Source: Trichobilharzia szidati (lineage: Eukaryota > Platyhelminthes > Trematoda > Strigeidida > Schistosomatidae). From it: 64,000 bases of DNA. Location: contig OX235275.1 of NCBI GenBank assembly GCA_944472155.2, forward strand, positions 28,572,865 to 28,636,864, given 5' to 3'. The translations under genes and the position numbers were made by a program. Positions 51,970-64,000 of this stretch are shown piece by piece. The notes below the pieces were generated by a model. The model worked only from the letters and a program-made list of their open reading frames with translations, was not told the origin of the DNA and did no database searches. Every line of letters begins with the position of its first letter. Position 1 is the first letter of the stretch.

Positions 51970-52320
51970 TGATAGTATTCTTGCAGCTTGTGGGACGAAA
52001 CCGGCGTTGTTCTCAAAAGAAGGATCTTACAGTCCACTGGGAAAATATTCGGTTCCCTAATATTGAGAATAGCGTTACCTAGGCCATCATTACTGTCCAT
52101 CAATAACCAGATGTATAAGATCCCTCAGAGGACCCACTCCATATGTGTTCATGATTCCGCCTGCTCTTCTGGCGCTAGGCATGTGAAACCACCGACGTGG
52201 ATTATTTCGAAGAGGATTCGCAAGCACTATCCTGCTTGGTTAAGAGAAAGTGGATTTGGTGCTATAAGAAGGACAGCAGTTGAATATCTGGTCACCATAT
52301 TTAGGCTATTTCTACAGCCT
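51970..52320 (+). mobile_element. Penelope-like element GIY-YIG endonuclease fragment
   Basis: In the plus-strand frame 51988-52485, residues about 45-105 fit the C-terminal endonuclease of schistosome PLEs. A CVHDSACSSGARHVKPPTW stretch stands where the family has 'C.Y.F.C.CG..YIGRT.R', followed by SKRIRKHYPAWLRESGFGAI, matching the 'L..RI.EH.PAWL.KG...I' block and its Arg and Glu/His positions (the family Glu is Lys here). The 'YIGRT' core is altered, so it is not active. It is the only clear GIY-YIG piece in the window, and is outside the arms as seen. Confidence 0.65.
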
Positions 52321-52336
52321 CTGCCCAAATCCAATG

Positions 52337-52357
52337 TATATATATATATATATATTA
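52337..52357. repeat. (AT)n microsatellite
   Basis: About ten AT units directly after the PLE fragment. PLE and other schistosome element ends often adjoin such runs, but here the link is only positional. Confidence 0.9.
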
Positions 52358-52359
52358 GA

Positions 52360-53689
52360 GTGCCACCAGAGATATGGATCCTGCATAAAAGTAAACTAGC
52401 GTCCACTAGACAGCTGTTTAGTCCTAGTTTGGCATGCTTCATCAGTCTGCACGCACCAACTCTCGAATCAAGGACCTTCCGTTAAGAAGTTGACCTCTTG
52501 GACCATTCAGCCACTGGTTCTCTTAATGACGTCACCTGATGATCAACCTACCAAGTCACTTCAAACCAAATACCTGAAAACTAATCTAATGCTCACTAAC
52601 AAATGACACTATACAGCAGGTAATATGGTCTTCCAGTAAGAATTCATCGTCGGCAGGGTCCAGTAAGTCAGGTTAGAGGACAATTCATCTCTGATGGCAT
52701 TAGCTACTGACTGCGCTAAAAATATATGAGTAAATCTATGGAGGCTATGTCCTACTGAAATCAAAATGAATTTGAAAATCACCAGTTTAACACATCAAAA
52801 TATCTACCTGGCACTTTAGACTTTCTTCCTGTAGCTGCAGCTAAAATTCAACAAATAACGAATGAACAATTACACAGACTCATTAGGCTCACTAAGAAGA
52901 TGTAACTGAGGTCATTTTTGGTTGTCATGCCTAAATGCGGAATTTGACTTCAGAAAATTTATTAGTGTGAAATGTGAATTAAAAGTTAATCTGAACGAAG
53001 TATATTCTTTGCAATAAGTCCTCCTCTCCAGGTCCTCGCAGTTGTAAAATAGTTATATTTGGTGTCGTCTCAATAATAGCTACGTACCTGGCGGAAACAT
53101 TTTTACGTAGAATAACAGATTAGTTATGAGGTGACAAAATAAATAATATTTGTGTGACAAACGTACTAGGTTGGATTCGATTACAAAATATTGTGAAATA
53201 GGAGACAGTGGTGGTGATTAGTCATAATGGATTCGTAGGATGTTGGACAGCAAAAATTGACATGTTAAATAAAAATCAAATTAAAAGAGGGATTATGGGA
53301 AGAGGCACTCTTGGTGAGAAGAAGAAATTGTAATCCAAGTTTGACCACGTAGGGAAAGCGTCTGAATGTTTCCTTAGATCCAAACTTCCGATATAGTTCA
53401 TCTTACTGCAATAGCTTGAGCTTTATGTAGGAGACGTAAGCAAACTGTACGTGATAGCGACTTCGAAATTCGGCATATAACCCTCAAGGTTGTGTTGACT
53501 TCAATACGATGCTCAGTACTGACCAAGTGTTAAAGAATCGAGCGTTCTGTAGATTAAGTTTCCTCATCAATGAACCATGCTGGTAAATGTTCTCGACGAC
53601 GTAGAGCTAGCAACCCCACACCACCAAGCCTATCAAACCGCTAAAGAGAATTCAACACGCGAAACGTACCCTGAACAATCATAACTCCG
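52360..53689. other. Unassigned right-flank sequence
   Basis: No gene seen. The phrase at about 52495-52520 (GACCATTCAGCCACTGG) also occurs at about 1342-1360, suggesting a shared dispersed repeat. The rest is AT-rich and not recognised. Confidence 0.45.
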
Positions 53690-55545
53690 CTGGAATTGGA
53701 GAGGCGAAATGACGCGATCTGCGAGAAGCCAGTTAGACGACATGTTTCTCTCGATGAAAGCAATAATAAGAATGAGGACGTGAAATGTCCGTGCAATGTA
53801 CGAGACTGGGAAGGCTGTCCACTTAGCCAACGAAATACAAAGATATGGCACAGAATTGCTGTGTGTCGGCGAAAGTAGATGGAATGGAAGTGGATTATCC
53901 AAATTGTCAACTGGAGAGTTAGTTATCTACTCCTGCATAAGGATATATACAAAACAACATGGCCTTCGCCTGACGGACACAGTACGAACCAGATAGACAT
54001 TTATTACCAATGAAGTTTTTATTGGTAATATTTCGAGCAAAATTACCAACAAAACTTATCATTGTGTGTAAACTATTGAAATATAATTATACTTTATTTG
54101 ATCTATTCCACAATGCCAAACTTTTTACTGATATACAGTTTTCATCTGAATGCTGCTCAAGGAAGTGCAGACTCAGCCTGATGGACACAAAGTCGAGAAG
54201 GGGAGCAGATTTGGGCTCAGACCATAATCCAGTTCTAGGAACCCTGAAGGTGAAGTTGAAATCCATGAAAATATTATGAAGCTACGGCAAGTGAAGCAGA
54301 ACAAGCTGCAGCCAAAGGATACCTCGCAAAATCCTACCAAACAACTGTGTTAGTATCGAGGAAGACATCGATACAAATCAACCAGAGAAGGATGACAAAG
54401 AGTAGTCTCTCTGTCTAAAGAAGTGGAGCAAGGAAATCACTGGGCTGAACACATCAAAAGACTTATAAATCGATCACCACCTACAACGCGCACGATAATA
54501 CCAACAACGTAGGCAGGACCATCAGTGGATACCAACCCACTGATGAGAGCAGAAATCCTGAAGACCATAAAGAAGCTTAAAACTGGAAAAGCAGCAGGAC
54601 CAGATGACATTCCTGCAGAAGCATTGAGAATGGACCCCAACACACCAGTAGACTGGATGGCACCACTACTAGAGAAAGTGTGGAAAGAGGGCAAGTTGTC
54701 TGTGGCTTGAAAGACAGGCCACCTATTCAAACCGCCAAAGAAAAGAAAATACCACCGAGGCATGAACTGGCACGGCAGTGTGCTCCAGTAGATCCTAAGC
54801 AAAATACTAATTCGCATCAACCTGCATATAATCAAGAAACGCTCCGGATGAAAAATTTCAAGGGGAACAACCTCGATTCAGGAGAAACAAGTCATGCATC
54901 GATGAAATCGCAAAACCACATTTCATTGTTGAACAGAGCTTGGAATGGCAGTTTGCTCTCTACCTCGACCTCATGGACTTTGGAAAGGCATTTGACAACC
55001 CCGATCGAGAGGTGGCTTGGAAACTACTTCGCTACTACAGGGTGCCACTAACAATTATACATTTCATCTAAGAGTTGTATGACAATGCTGCATGTCAAGT
55101 TATCCACAACAAGAAAGACATGGAATCCTTCAAAAGAAGATGGGAGTAAGACAAGGCTGCTTACTATCTCGGGTGATTTCCCTGATTGCGGTAGACTGGA
55201 TAATGTGACAGACGGAGGACAACGAGAAGACAGGCGTAAAATGAACCCGCACAAAATCTCGGAGGACCTGGATTTCGCCGATAATATATGTTCGATTTCT
55301 TACAAACCAGAAGATATGCAAGTGAAAAGCAACAAGTTGACAGAAGAAGCATCAAAGATTGAACTTCAGGTGAACAAAGAGAATACAGAGCTGATGAAGA
55401 TATGGCAGGCTCTCGAGTGGAAACCAAATGGGAAGCAGCAAGTACGTCGTCAGTGTTACAGTGACATGGAGGAGTTCATGCCAAGATTTCAAATTAGTTT
55501 ACTGTCAATACGAAGCATTTTTTTCAACTGAACTGTCGAATCGGC
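53690..55545 (+). mobile_element. RTE/SR2-type retrotransposon remnant (right flank)
   Basis: Plus-strand blocks in order: endonuclease start near 53780-53950 (NVRAMYETGKAVHLANEIQR, RWNGSGLSKLSTGELVIYS); after a gap, SRRGADLGSDHNPVLGTLKV (54192-54260), which includes the SDH motif of APE endonucleases; EILKTIKKLKTGKAAGPDDI in the frame 54525-54710; LYLDLMDFGKAFDNPDREVAWKLL, the motif A equivalent (54957-55025); 'LYDNAACQVIHN' (55075-55110); then DLDFADNI (55270-55295), in which FADD has become FADN, and KLTEEASKIELQVNKENTEL. Several frameshifts separate the blocks and the distal C-terminal part is missing. Minus-strand frames at 54437-54835 and 55048-55427 are antisense. Confidence 0.85.
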
Positions 55546-58500
55546 TGTATTACTATTACCTTCAGAGACGGAATTATGAACGGGTTTCTCCAGAAGGCTT
55601 TACGCCGCAGCATTCATAATATATCTTGCTTTCAATTGAGATCAGGAACTGACATAAGTTGCAGCACCTGTGACGACTTAGTCAGCTTATCACTGAATTA
55701 GTTGATAGACATCTGTTCTCATGCGAGTAATGGTTGAAATCCACATTGTCCGACTCTCAACACCCAACTCAACTCTCTCCGCCTTGTATCTCATCTGGTA
55801 GAACCAGAAGGCAGTACAATATATTATATGTTCATACTACCGACTATAGGAACTCGGCGATAACATCTGAGATCCGTCATTACCAATTCTGTAATATTAT
55901 TAATAAAATCATTTTTAGGGTTGTTCAATAGAACTGACTGGTAATCTTAATTACAAACATCATTATCACTATTCTACAAATTTACTTTTGTTAATGATCT
56001 TACTGTAATCACTAATACCAAATAAGAACTGTCACTAACAATCCTGCAATATTATGTTTATAATTGCTTCTTTTATTATTCGATAAAATTAGATGCAATT
56101 ATGTAAAAAATGCTGGAAATTCAACAGTGTAACACTAGTACTGTTCTGGAATAAAGCATTTTGTTATTTTATCAAGGCGTGATTCAGACCTGTTCTACAA
56201 CTCTTCAATAGTACGCACATATAACATCACCTGAAATTGAACCAAGGATCTTTAAGGTGGCAGCCGATCCCTTTGACCATTCCATTAGTGGAATGAAATT
56301 CAATGCATGAATAGTCCATACTGTTCTTTGGTTCCATAACTGATTTCAGTTAGTGATCTAATTTGTAATCAATCAAATCCCTGAATATATTGTGGTCCAA
56401 TTGATAGTGTACCCATACTCTTAACTATTTTGAATTTTGATTCGGTTCGCAGTCATTTCAATACTCAAAATGAAGGAGTTGTTTTGTTTCACTGGAAAAT
56501 ACACTTACCAATACGAATTGCAAGTGACAATATTGCGTTAGCTAATGTAAAAAATAAAATAGGTCAACATTCGTAGGTCTTGAATAGGCCATTTTATTGC
56601 AAAACTAAGTGAAGTAATAAAGTTCTCTTTCTTTTCTATTCCTTGGTATTTTGAGTGCAGCGAAGATACTCACGCTTCAGCTTTGAAGTCTCTGGAGCAG
56701 CGCTGTTTATTTTCTACCGAGTGAGATCATCAGCAATACACACAACCTTCCGTCTTCCCCGAGCTTATTATCGGCTAAGTGATGTTAAGGAGTGATTCGA
56801 TCAAGCATCAAAGAGCGGATGCATTCCATCTTAGTTGGCATACACTAGTCACAATGATATGAAGCCAAATCATGTGTTGTCTTCCCGCGTACCTTGTTTC
56901 AGGTCATTCGACTACTGGCTACTCAATATATTTGTGTTTTTTCCTAAGGTCAACGGACACATTACAAGCCATGAAAGAATAGTTATACAGTATGTGTGAC
57001 TTCATAGAAAAGAAGATTTATTTATGATCGAAAGATATCATCTTAAGCATCAGCGTAAAATGAAACACAAAATGCGAATATGGTGAATCGCGAATGTTAA
57101 GGAATGTAGCAGCTCAGCTGGAAACTTTAGTGACAAAATTATAGTCAAAATGTTTGTGAATAATGCTCAAATGAAACTGTTCTAGCAATTATTATTATTA
57201 TGAAAATAATGAAAAAACATTTACCAACCTTTCCTTTGATACTGCAAATAATCGGCATACTCTGGACGAAAAGAGACAAAGCATAAAGATTGCTTTTTGA
57301 ATGTAGTTTAATTTTTGCAAAGCTTCAAATTCCTATCTTAATAACAGTATTCCCCTGCTTATGATGATTGTTGGTTGTTTTAACGCATCAGTGAAATCAG
57401 TGTCTCTCAGGATCATTCAAAACCTGTGTCTGAGGCATTGTGTTCATGGCTTTCTGTTGCTGATTTAAGACTGTCAAAGCCTTTTTAAAAGTCTCCTGTC
57501 ATCTTTCTTGTTCTGAATGTCAGAGGTAAGGTGTTGCGGTGAGTACCGTTCAAAACAGTGATTAAACAGTAGGCTGACAAATTTTCTAGGTAGGAAAATG
57601 CATTAGACGCATGAACTACAATGTTTCATAGATTGTAGATATAAGAAAACCTTGCCACACCTTTAAAGACTAAACAATAATCAAATAAATCCTTGGAAAA
57701 ATGTCGGACGAAACTGAGAAGAAAACATAGGAAACATGAAACTAAAAAAATGACTCGTGCACTCCACAGACCCACCTATTCGAAGCTCTTCTTCCTCGTC
57801 TACAAGATATACACAAAACAACATTAGATTAGACGTACACCTTAGAAAACTGCTTATCAACAATGTTAGCGTAGCCACTTATGTGTACTTTCACTTTTGC
57901 TTTCGAGTTCTCAGTGGAACATGGATATTCAAATCTGAGCTTCAACTTTTCACTGGAGGTGGTTCATCTTCCATCGGATGAGGTTGTAAGCCTCAAACCA
58001 AACCATCGCTGTTTTCCTCAGGCTTCTCATAACGTATTATGTATGATCTAGAGGTGCTGAGAACCGAAACCGGAACACATGCAAGCGTTCTACCAGTGAA
58101 CTACGGAGATAAATCATATTTATATGCAGAATAAAAAGGTGTCTTATGCTAACACACCGGTTAACGATGATATGGCGCTTTGCGAAGACATAACAGTTAA
58201 CTGAAATGAAGCCAATTTGAAGTGAAGTGTAGGCAAATCTCGCAGAGAAAAAAGGACGTCTTAAAAATGTAGAAGGTTATTCGTAATGCATGATTTCACT
58301 TTGAATTGACGTTGCACAGCTAAATTTCAGTGTGGATAAGTATTAATGTAGACGTGCATGAAAAAACTGAGGCGTTGAAGAATCAGATATATAACCAGCA
58401 TTTGCACACAAAGTGTAAATCCCCATTATTACTTTGTGCATAAATATGCAGATATAATTCTTGTCAAAAGAGTAAATCAGCCAAGTGAAATGGGGTGTCC

Positions 58501-61302
58501 TAATGCCATCTCTACAATCGTCGCCAAGTTGATGAGATTCTACCCCAGAAAGTTTTCTTAAATGACATATTTCTGACAGAATGTTTCGGTGAAATTCATT
58601 CAGAGTAGCGATTGTGTGAAATGATGCTGAACAGTGTACACCTGTTTTCAATCATTACAGTTATACTCGTGATTTAGCCAAAATGAAGTTCTTTCAAACG
58701 TTGATCTGCAAGTACCGATGAGACATAGAGACATTATTGCAAATTGAATCAGGCCAACTTTCACAGACTTCAAGAGGATATGTGAATCATTTTGATTATT
58801 TTTGATTGCTACTTTTCCTGCACATCAATGATGTAATGTATACAGAGTAATGGGTTTTAAGTGTAGGGTAAGTGTCTTCCGCTGAGGTAAGCTTGCGGTT
58901 CAATTAAATATTTCTAGTTAACAATGTGATAAAAGAATCGAGGATGTTGGAGAAAAGTGTCATGAAAATCGAACAGTTTCAAATTCCGAGGGACTGACGT
59001 GTTAACTGACATCAAGCATTTATGTAAAAAGTCAAGTCATAGAAACACTAGAGCAAAACAAGCGCACATATTGATGCTGGTTTCTCGTATTCCACTTCTA
59101 GTGATGATGACGTCAAGTTAATGGAATTATTACAATTCAGATGCGCTTACCTGTTGATGAATTGCTCGGTGAGAAGGAGGATTCTGTGAAAAGAATAGTT
59201 GTGTATATTTACACAGAACGTACAGAATGAAATACATTGAAACAGATTTCTCACAGTATTCGTCAGAAGATAATGAGTGAACAACTATTAGTCACTTGAG
59301 AGTAGCTTCTAGACTTCGATGCATACCGGTTTCCTGCACATGGTGTCAATTGGCGAAGTGATACTGTTTCATGTCAGTAAAATGTCTGGGCTTTGTGGAA
59401 CAGGCCAAATGATGAACTAGTTCTATTTCGATGGTTTACACATAATGACAAGTGATTTGTTTTATATTTTAGTATTTCGAGAGCAATTACTGCCTGAGAT
59501 CTCAGCAAATGATTGTTGGAATTGTGCCCTTTCTAATCACGCATTTGTGATTTGTAGTCATATGTGTATGTATAGTTCAGTTTTGGTTCACTCATTTTGT
59601 TTATTGTCAATTAAATTCCAGGTTACTGACAGTCGTCTTTCCAAGTCGTCCTTGTAGCATGTATCCAGCGTGACCTCAAATTAGATTACAGAATGCAAAT
59701 CTTGTACCAATCATCAATGTTGAGGATATCGTCAACCGCATGTTCATCTGTGGACAAATTTTCTTCCAAATTACTGCACGCTTGTGTTCCTGTGGAATGT
59801 TGTAGCGTTGATGTTCATTCACCCTTATTTTCAGCGACGATCTAGACACGCATACTTTGTTGGACGTTCAGCACACTATATTGTCTGGTAAATGACATAA
59901 GTGATTTAGTCCCTAATTTGCATTTGATCTTCTAGTTGATTCATTTTATTTCAGTTGAGTTGAATTCTTTGGTTTAAATGTGACAAGAATCCCAATAGAT
60001 TGAGGTATGTTTGAATTCCACCTCTGAGAATCCCTATCCGAATGCTGTTGTCACCGACGTTCAAAATCCTCATTCTTGTCAGAATCAACTTTTAAACTCA
60101 CTTTCACATTCTGCCTAGTGTCTCTGAAGCATAATCTTCATCAGTTGCTTCCCAGTAGCACTTTCTATGAAAAAATATTTCGGATGACGATCAAACTTTA
60201 TTGAAAGTCTCCGCATTCTATCTACAACAGCAGGTTTCAGCGCAGCTTTCATACAAAACGGATGACCTGAGTGGCATTAAGTCAAAGTTTTACACAGAAA
60301 CCTCAGAATTACTATAACTTTATCGTCGTAAATATATAGTCATCTGTTACACTTTGTACATTGCAGTCTAACGTGCACAGGTAACCCCTGAATTTCACCC
60401 TCTATTTCCATAGTGAATTTCCATACTCAGTCTACATGACTGTCGATTGTGTGTGAGACACATTTCTCAGTATCATTCTTCCGCACTATCACTCACATGT
60501 CATCCATACATCTCCACCAAGATTTTCTTGATGATAATATTTGTGATTCAGGTGCATTCTCCTCCCTAAAATCCACGATTATTTCAGCCATTATTGGTGA
60601 GACGGACGATGCAATGGCCATCGCTTCATTCCTTCTTCGTGTACACCCACCACATGTTGACTAACAAGGTCAAAGTTTCCTCTATCCCCTTTTCATTGAA
60701 AGTGTCCTGATACAGTGTATCTGATTACTTCGTCTATTGGAAGCGTCGTGAGTGTCCAAGTATTCTGAGTGTGCCATTCCGAAATCATAATGAGTAACAC
60801 TGATGCCTCTGGCACATGAACATCAGATGGTGTGAACTTTCACCATCTTCATTGATTCACGTGTGATTTGAATTTGTTCACTCCTCTGACTGAATCCTCG
60901 ATATGAACTACTCATACGTGTTCTTCTTGGTGAGTCAAAGTAGTTACGAAATTGTTAAATCAGTTTCATCAGACCACTCCTCCTCCTTCCCTCACATAGG
61001 TGCACAATATTTCAAATAGTCTATAACCTTACTTTCGTAATCGTCAGGAATATTCATCCACCCATCTGCAAACAAATATGAAAGTTTCATCATTCGCGAG
61101 AGAAACAAAAATGTAGGTTTCGTGTGCATCCACGGAGTCGGCTTCACGATATGATCAACAGGTTTCAAATGAATTCGATGTATGCAATCAATGATATCTG
61201 CGTGTTTCAGTTACAAGTCGCTCACACTGCAAAGACGCGTTTCGTGGTGCAGTGGGAAGACGACCTGAACGCAGTGTCATCCTTGCTCCTCACCATCCAG
61301 GT
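55546..61302. other. Unassigned right-flank sequence
   Basis: Nearly 6 kb without anything I can name. Frames such as 57757-57981 (+, with a serine run), 58343-58651 (-, 102 codons), 60449-60664 (+) and 61124-61315 (+) carry no known domain. A minus-strand phrase near 59840-59790 (SRSSLKIRVNEHQRYNI) faintly resembles a GIY-YIG 'RI.EH' block but is too weak to call. Confidence 0.4.
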
Positions 61303-61522
61303 AGTGAGATTTTAACTGAAACAACTGACTGGGCAGTACGCAAAGCGGTGTCTTTCCGAGGCCCTCAGACACATCAGATTACAAGCATTCTCTGTCACAA
61401 TCAACAGGTCATGCGTGATTCTAGAAGTGCGTGCAAATGTGACGTCACCTCATGCTTTGTCTTGTCTGACGAGTGTTCCAATCTCTCAGTGATGCAGTTT
61501 GAGGATACTTGTGCATTTCACA

Positions 61523-61555
<33 letters not shown>

Positions 61556-61920
61556 CATATCCTCTTCTACTTGGCTCACAATCTACGTTGTCATTAGTGA
61601 CTGTGACATTTCAAGCGTCAATATGTAGACTGAATCTCACGGTTTCTTCTGTCGCTATAGATGAACAGATCGTTTGTTGTGAATTCATCAGAAACCCCCC
61701 TCTCCTAATTCGCTACTAACTTCCTGCACCAGTACTGGAGTCCACAAATAGGCAGGTGAAGCAAACCTCAAGATGATGGCAGGTCACTATCACTAATTGC
61801 AAGGAGTGTAACAGATGAGAAGAAAGCTTATTTGTCCGGCGGAACGGAGTGCAGTTTAACTTACAAGTCACCACTGGCGGTTCTGTCGTTTCTGGTTTTT
61901 CTGTGAAATGTGCGATACCG
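61303..61920 (+). repeat. Dispersed repeat, copy 2 (inverse of 20145-21104)
   Basis: Reverse-complement partner of the spacer repeat, lacking its 385 bp block. The plus-strand frame stays open from about 61252 to 61719 (155 codons), including GPQTHQITSILCHNQQVMRD and several cysteines, with a stretch of tyrosine/leucine/serine codons made by the TATC microsatellite. No known family is recognised. Because the other copy carries an insertion and stops after the shared part, the frame may be partly fortuitous. Confidence 0.75.
61524..61555. repeat. (TATC)n microsatellite
   Basis: About seven TATC units inside copy 2 of the dispersed repeat; copy 1 has only GATAGATATG at the same point. Confidence 0.9.
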
Positions 61921-62754
61921 GATTAAAAATAAATACACGAATATACTTACATGTTCACAAATAAATCGCGAGTAATAAGTAGTGAGATTTCTTCACGGTG
62001 CATACTTTACTTGTCGATGTCGAAATTCCTAGCACATAGTGAAGAGACTTCGTGAAGGATCGGTCAAATCGCGTTGCCCATAGTGCCAAAGAGACATCCA
62101 TTTTTCGTTATGCAACGCATTTGATGGCATCAGCAAATGCACTTTCCTCCAGAAGGCAAAGATGGCGATATTTTGAACAGATGGCCGTCTTTCATTCGGT
62201 AAGGTTTGTTGCGGAAATATGCTAAGCGATCCGGTCATCAACCAAGCGTGTTGGAGGTCTAGGCTGAGTGAAGACACGCAACTGTCAATGTTGAACAAAG
62301 GAAGCAATGCTACGACATCTCTTCCAGTGTCCAGCTTCTGCATTCAGAGTTATGGGTGTGATGCATTCAGGTGAAGATTGTCTTAGTCGACGCACAGAAC
62401 GATGAAGAATTAATACAGGAGCCATAACATGAGAGAATGAGTGATACGGAAGACAATGCCATTAGCATAGCGTTTCCGTTCATGTAAGTACTCCCATTAG
62501 GAATATGCACACTTGTAAACGTGCCTTTCTTCACAATTACCGATATAAAGTGCACATGTGAGCATGGATAACATTTGCTATGCGCAGTGGGATGTTGATC
62601 GCAGCGAAGCCTGTCGAGCTGATTAGTTTTTCCAAATCCGTAGATGACTTGAAACATTCATTTCCGGTTGTCCAATACATCGACTGTGAAAACACTGCTG
62701 ACTAGGGAATAGAACTGCCCGTCCATTTTGGTTTGTTATAAACGGCACACGTAA
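61921..62754. other. Unassigned right-flank sequence
   Basis: Two adjacent minus-strand frames, 62029-62343 (104 codons) and 62367-62657 (96 codons), are open but match nothing I know. The second includes FISVIVKKGTFTSVHIPNGS. They lie downstream, in the same strand sense, of the RTE fragment at 62755-63035, but do not read as RTE protein. Confidence 0.35.
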
Positions 62755-63035
62755 TTCCAGCTGCCTAAATCAGTAAGGGAAGAGGATTCCTTCACATTCC
62801 GAAGAATGTCTCCCATCAGGTGTGGTTGTCCTTGTTCTTCAGTTACCTTCATCACCTGTGTTTTCACTTGAAGTCCTGTATTTCCTGTTTCTTGCCATAA
62901 CTTGGTGGTTTACACTTGTACGTCCTCGAGTCCATGTCTCATTGGAAATACGTCGTCCACGAAGTCAAGTTCTTCTAGCGCCGTAGGCATTTCTCTTTCG
63001 GCACACCAATGGTCTGCTGCAATATCCAGTACACA
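62755..63035 (-). mobile_element. RTE-type RT fragment around the catalytic box
   Basis: On the minus strand the sequence reads WILQQTIGVPKEKC, then in the next frame LEELDFVDDVFPM (FADD changed to FVDD, both Asp kept), GLEDVQV, a stop, TTKLWQETGNTGLQVKTQVM and GDILRNVKE, then a relic of the YLGS block. These are successive blocks of an RTE palm and thumb. The plus-strand frame 62902-63144 is antisense to it and is not a gene. Confidence 0.75.
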
Positions 63036-64000
63036 ACATGACTACGAGTGTGGTTTTCGATTACGTGAAAGCATGCACCTCTCTGTTTCCTATGGAATTT
63101 CACAGAACTCTAGAAATTCAGTTGATGGCTTTGGGAATCAGTGAAGAATGAAGATGCAAGCGACCGTTATTTTACTAACTCCACGAATTTATTGGCTATA
63201 TATCGGGAAATGATTTTGTATTCATGTTAACAAACTGATTCACACGGGTGAATGCAGTTACCATGGAAGAAATTATGATTCCCGCTTACCTTCGAGTGCT
63301 AATGAATCGCCTCCGTATTCTAATAGTTGGAAAAACAGACAAAATTATTTATTTATTTCAATAAGGAAGAGGTGAACGACTCGGTTCTCGACTGACTTGG
63401 AATTGTACACGATGCTCATTCCACTGTGTCTTATAAGGTCAAGTCGAGTGGTGAATACGGAAATATCTACAGTCTGGATGCGGTGCAGTGGCTTGTAGTC
63501 GTAGAGTGATTGACAAATAACTGAATGATTCTGCAATCTCCACTGACAGCATTTCATCTCCGCATCAACCAATACAATAGGCTAGTGTGAGATGAAATCT
63601 GCTGAAGTTTGCTCAGGATGTCACTTTTCTACACCCCCCCCCCCATTGACCAAATCTGATCAAGCCGACATGCTGCGTCGAAGTATTCTCTAATTGTAAG
63701 AAGTCTCAAAGACATCATGGCCCTCAGTGATTGGAGTGGCTGATGTTCGATGGGGAAGTATTTGACAGGATATCAGTACTTGGTTGGTTTCAGACGACGT
63801 GTTGAGTAGAGAATCGAACGCTCGTACAGATGACCAGTGATGTCATGAAGTGCATCACGTATGTACATGTGTGTGGATATCCCGTCTCTTCTACAGGCCA
63901 CACATTCATATTCAAAGATGTTAAATGTCACAAATCATGTATTGAAACGTTTAAACTCACTGTTCAGTAATTCGTCCAGGAATTCTACATCAGTTGATGG
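63036..64000. other. Unassigned right-end sequence
   Basis: No gene recognised. It contains a run of eleven C at 63634-63644 and a 75-codon minus-strand frame (63345-63572) of unknown kind. Confidence 0.4.

Noticed and set aside
54541..54570. CTGATGA resembling a hammerhead ribozyme core
   Set aside because: It lies inside RTE coding sequence, without the GAAA partner and stems expected of a hammerhead.
54437..54835. Minus-strand frame of 132 codons
   Set aside because: Antisense of the GKAAGPDDI region of an RTE copy.
59790..59850. Minus-strand SRSSLKIRVNEHQRYNI as a GIY-YIG fragment
   Set aside because: Only a short 'R.NEH' likeness, with no GIY or YIG block before it.
62902..63144. Plus-strand serine-rich frame of 80 codons
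   Set aside because: It is antisense to an RTE RT fragment that shows successive family blocks.

Overview
This is an AT-rich eukaryotic, non-coding-looking window made almost entirely of degenerate retrotransposons and one very large inverted repeat. The element mix points to a schistosome or closely related trematode: RTE/SR2-type non-LTR elements, a Penelope-like element (PLE), a second LINE lineage, a Ty3/Gypsy LTR element and a tRNA-derived SINE. The species cannot be named from the sequence. I found no intact cellular gene, rRNA or tRNA gene, CRISPR array or bacterial feature. Nearly all open frames are short and many are antisense shadows of retroelement remnants.

Layout: positions 1-19647 are repeated in reverse orientation at 32467-51613, as two arms of about 19 kb around a spacer of about 12.8 kb (19648-32466). 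By eye the arms are about 90-95% identical in the stretches compared. They carry the same old insertions at mirrored places: a PLE reverse transcriptase (2985-4455 / 47265-48690), an RTE RT fragment (10480-11145 / 40150-40815), a PLE 3' fragment (14285-14480 / 37365-37562) and an RTE copy (15440-18262 / 33890-36665). They differ by arm-specific segments: a SINE at 17977-18175 and extra blocks at 8037-8212, 13642-14194 and 14770-15018 on the left, and a block of about 590 bp at 44985-45574 on the right. The left arm runs off the window at base 1, so the palindrome may be longer than seen.

The spacer holds an unassigned open frame (19810-20121), a repeat shared in inverse orientation with 61303-61920, an RTE 3' end (25062-25675), a 2.5 kb LINE remnant (26260-28780), a worn RTE fragment (29690-30130) and the 3' half of a Gypsy element. 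That element's 393 bp LTR (32073-32465) ends one to two bases from the right-arm junction.

The right flank (51614-64000) contains a PLE GIY-YIG endonuclease fragment, a further RTE copy (53690-55545), long unassigned stretches, the second copy of the spacer repeat and an antisense RTE fragment (62755-63035).

No pathway or operon can be described. The window reads as a repeat-dense, probably heterochromatic segment, possibly of a sex-limited W region (inference only). Its main interest is the structure and age of the giant palindrome.
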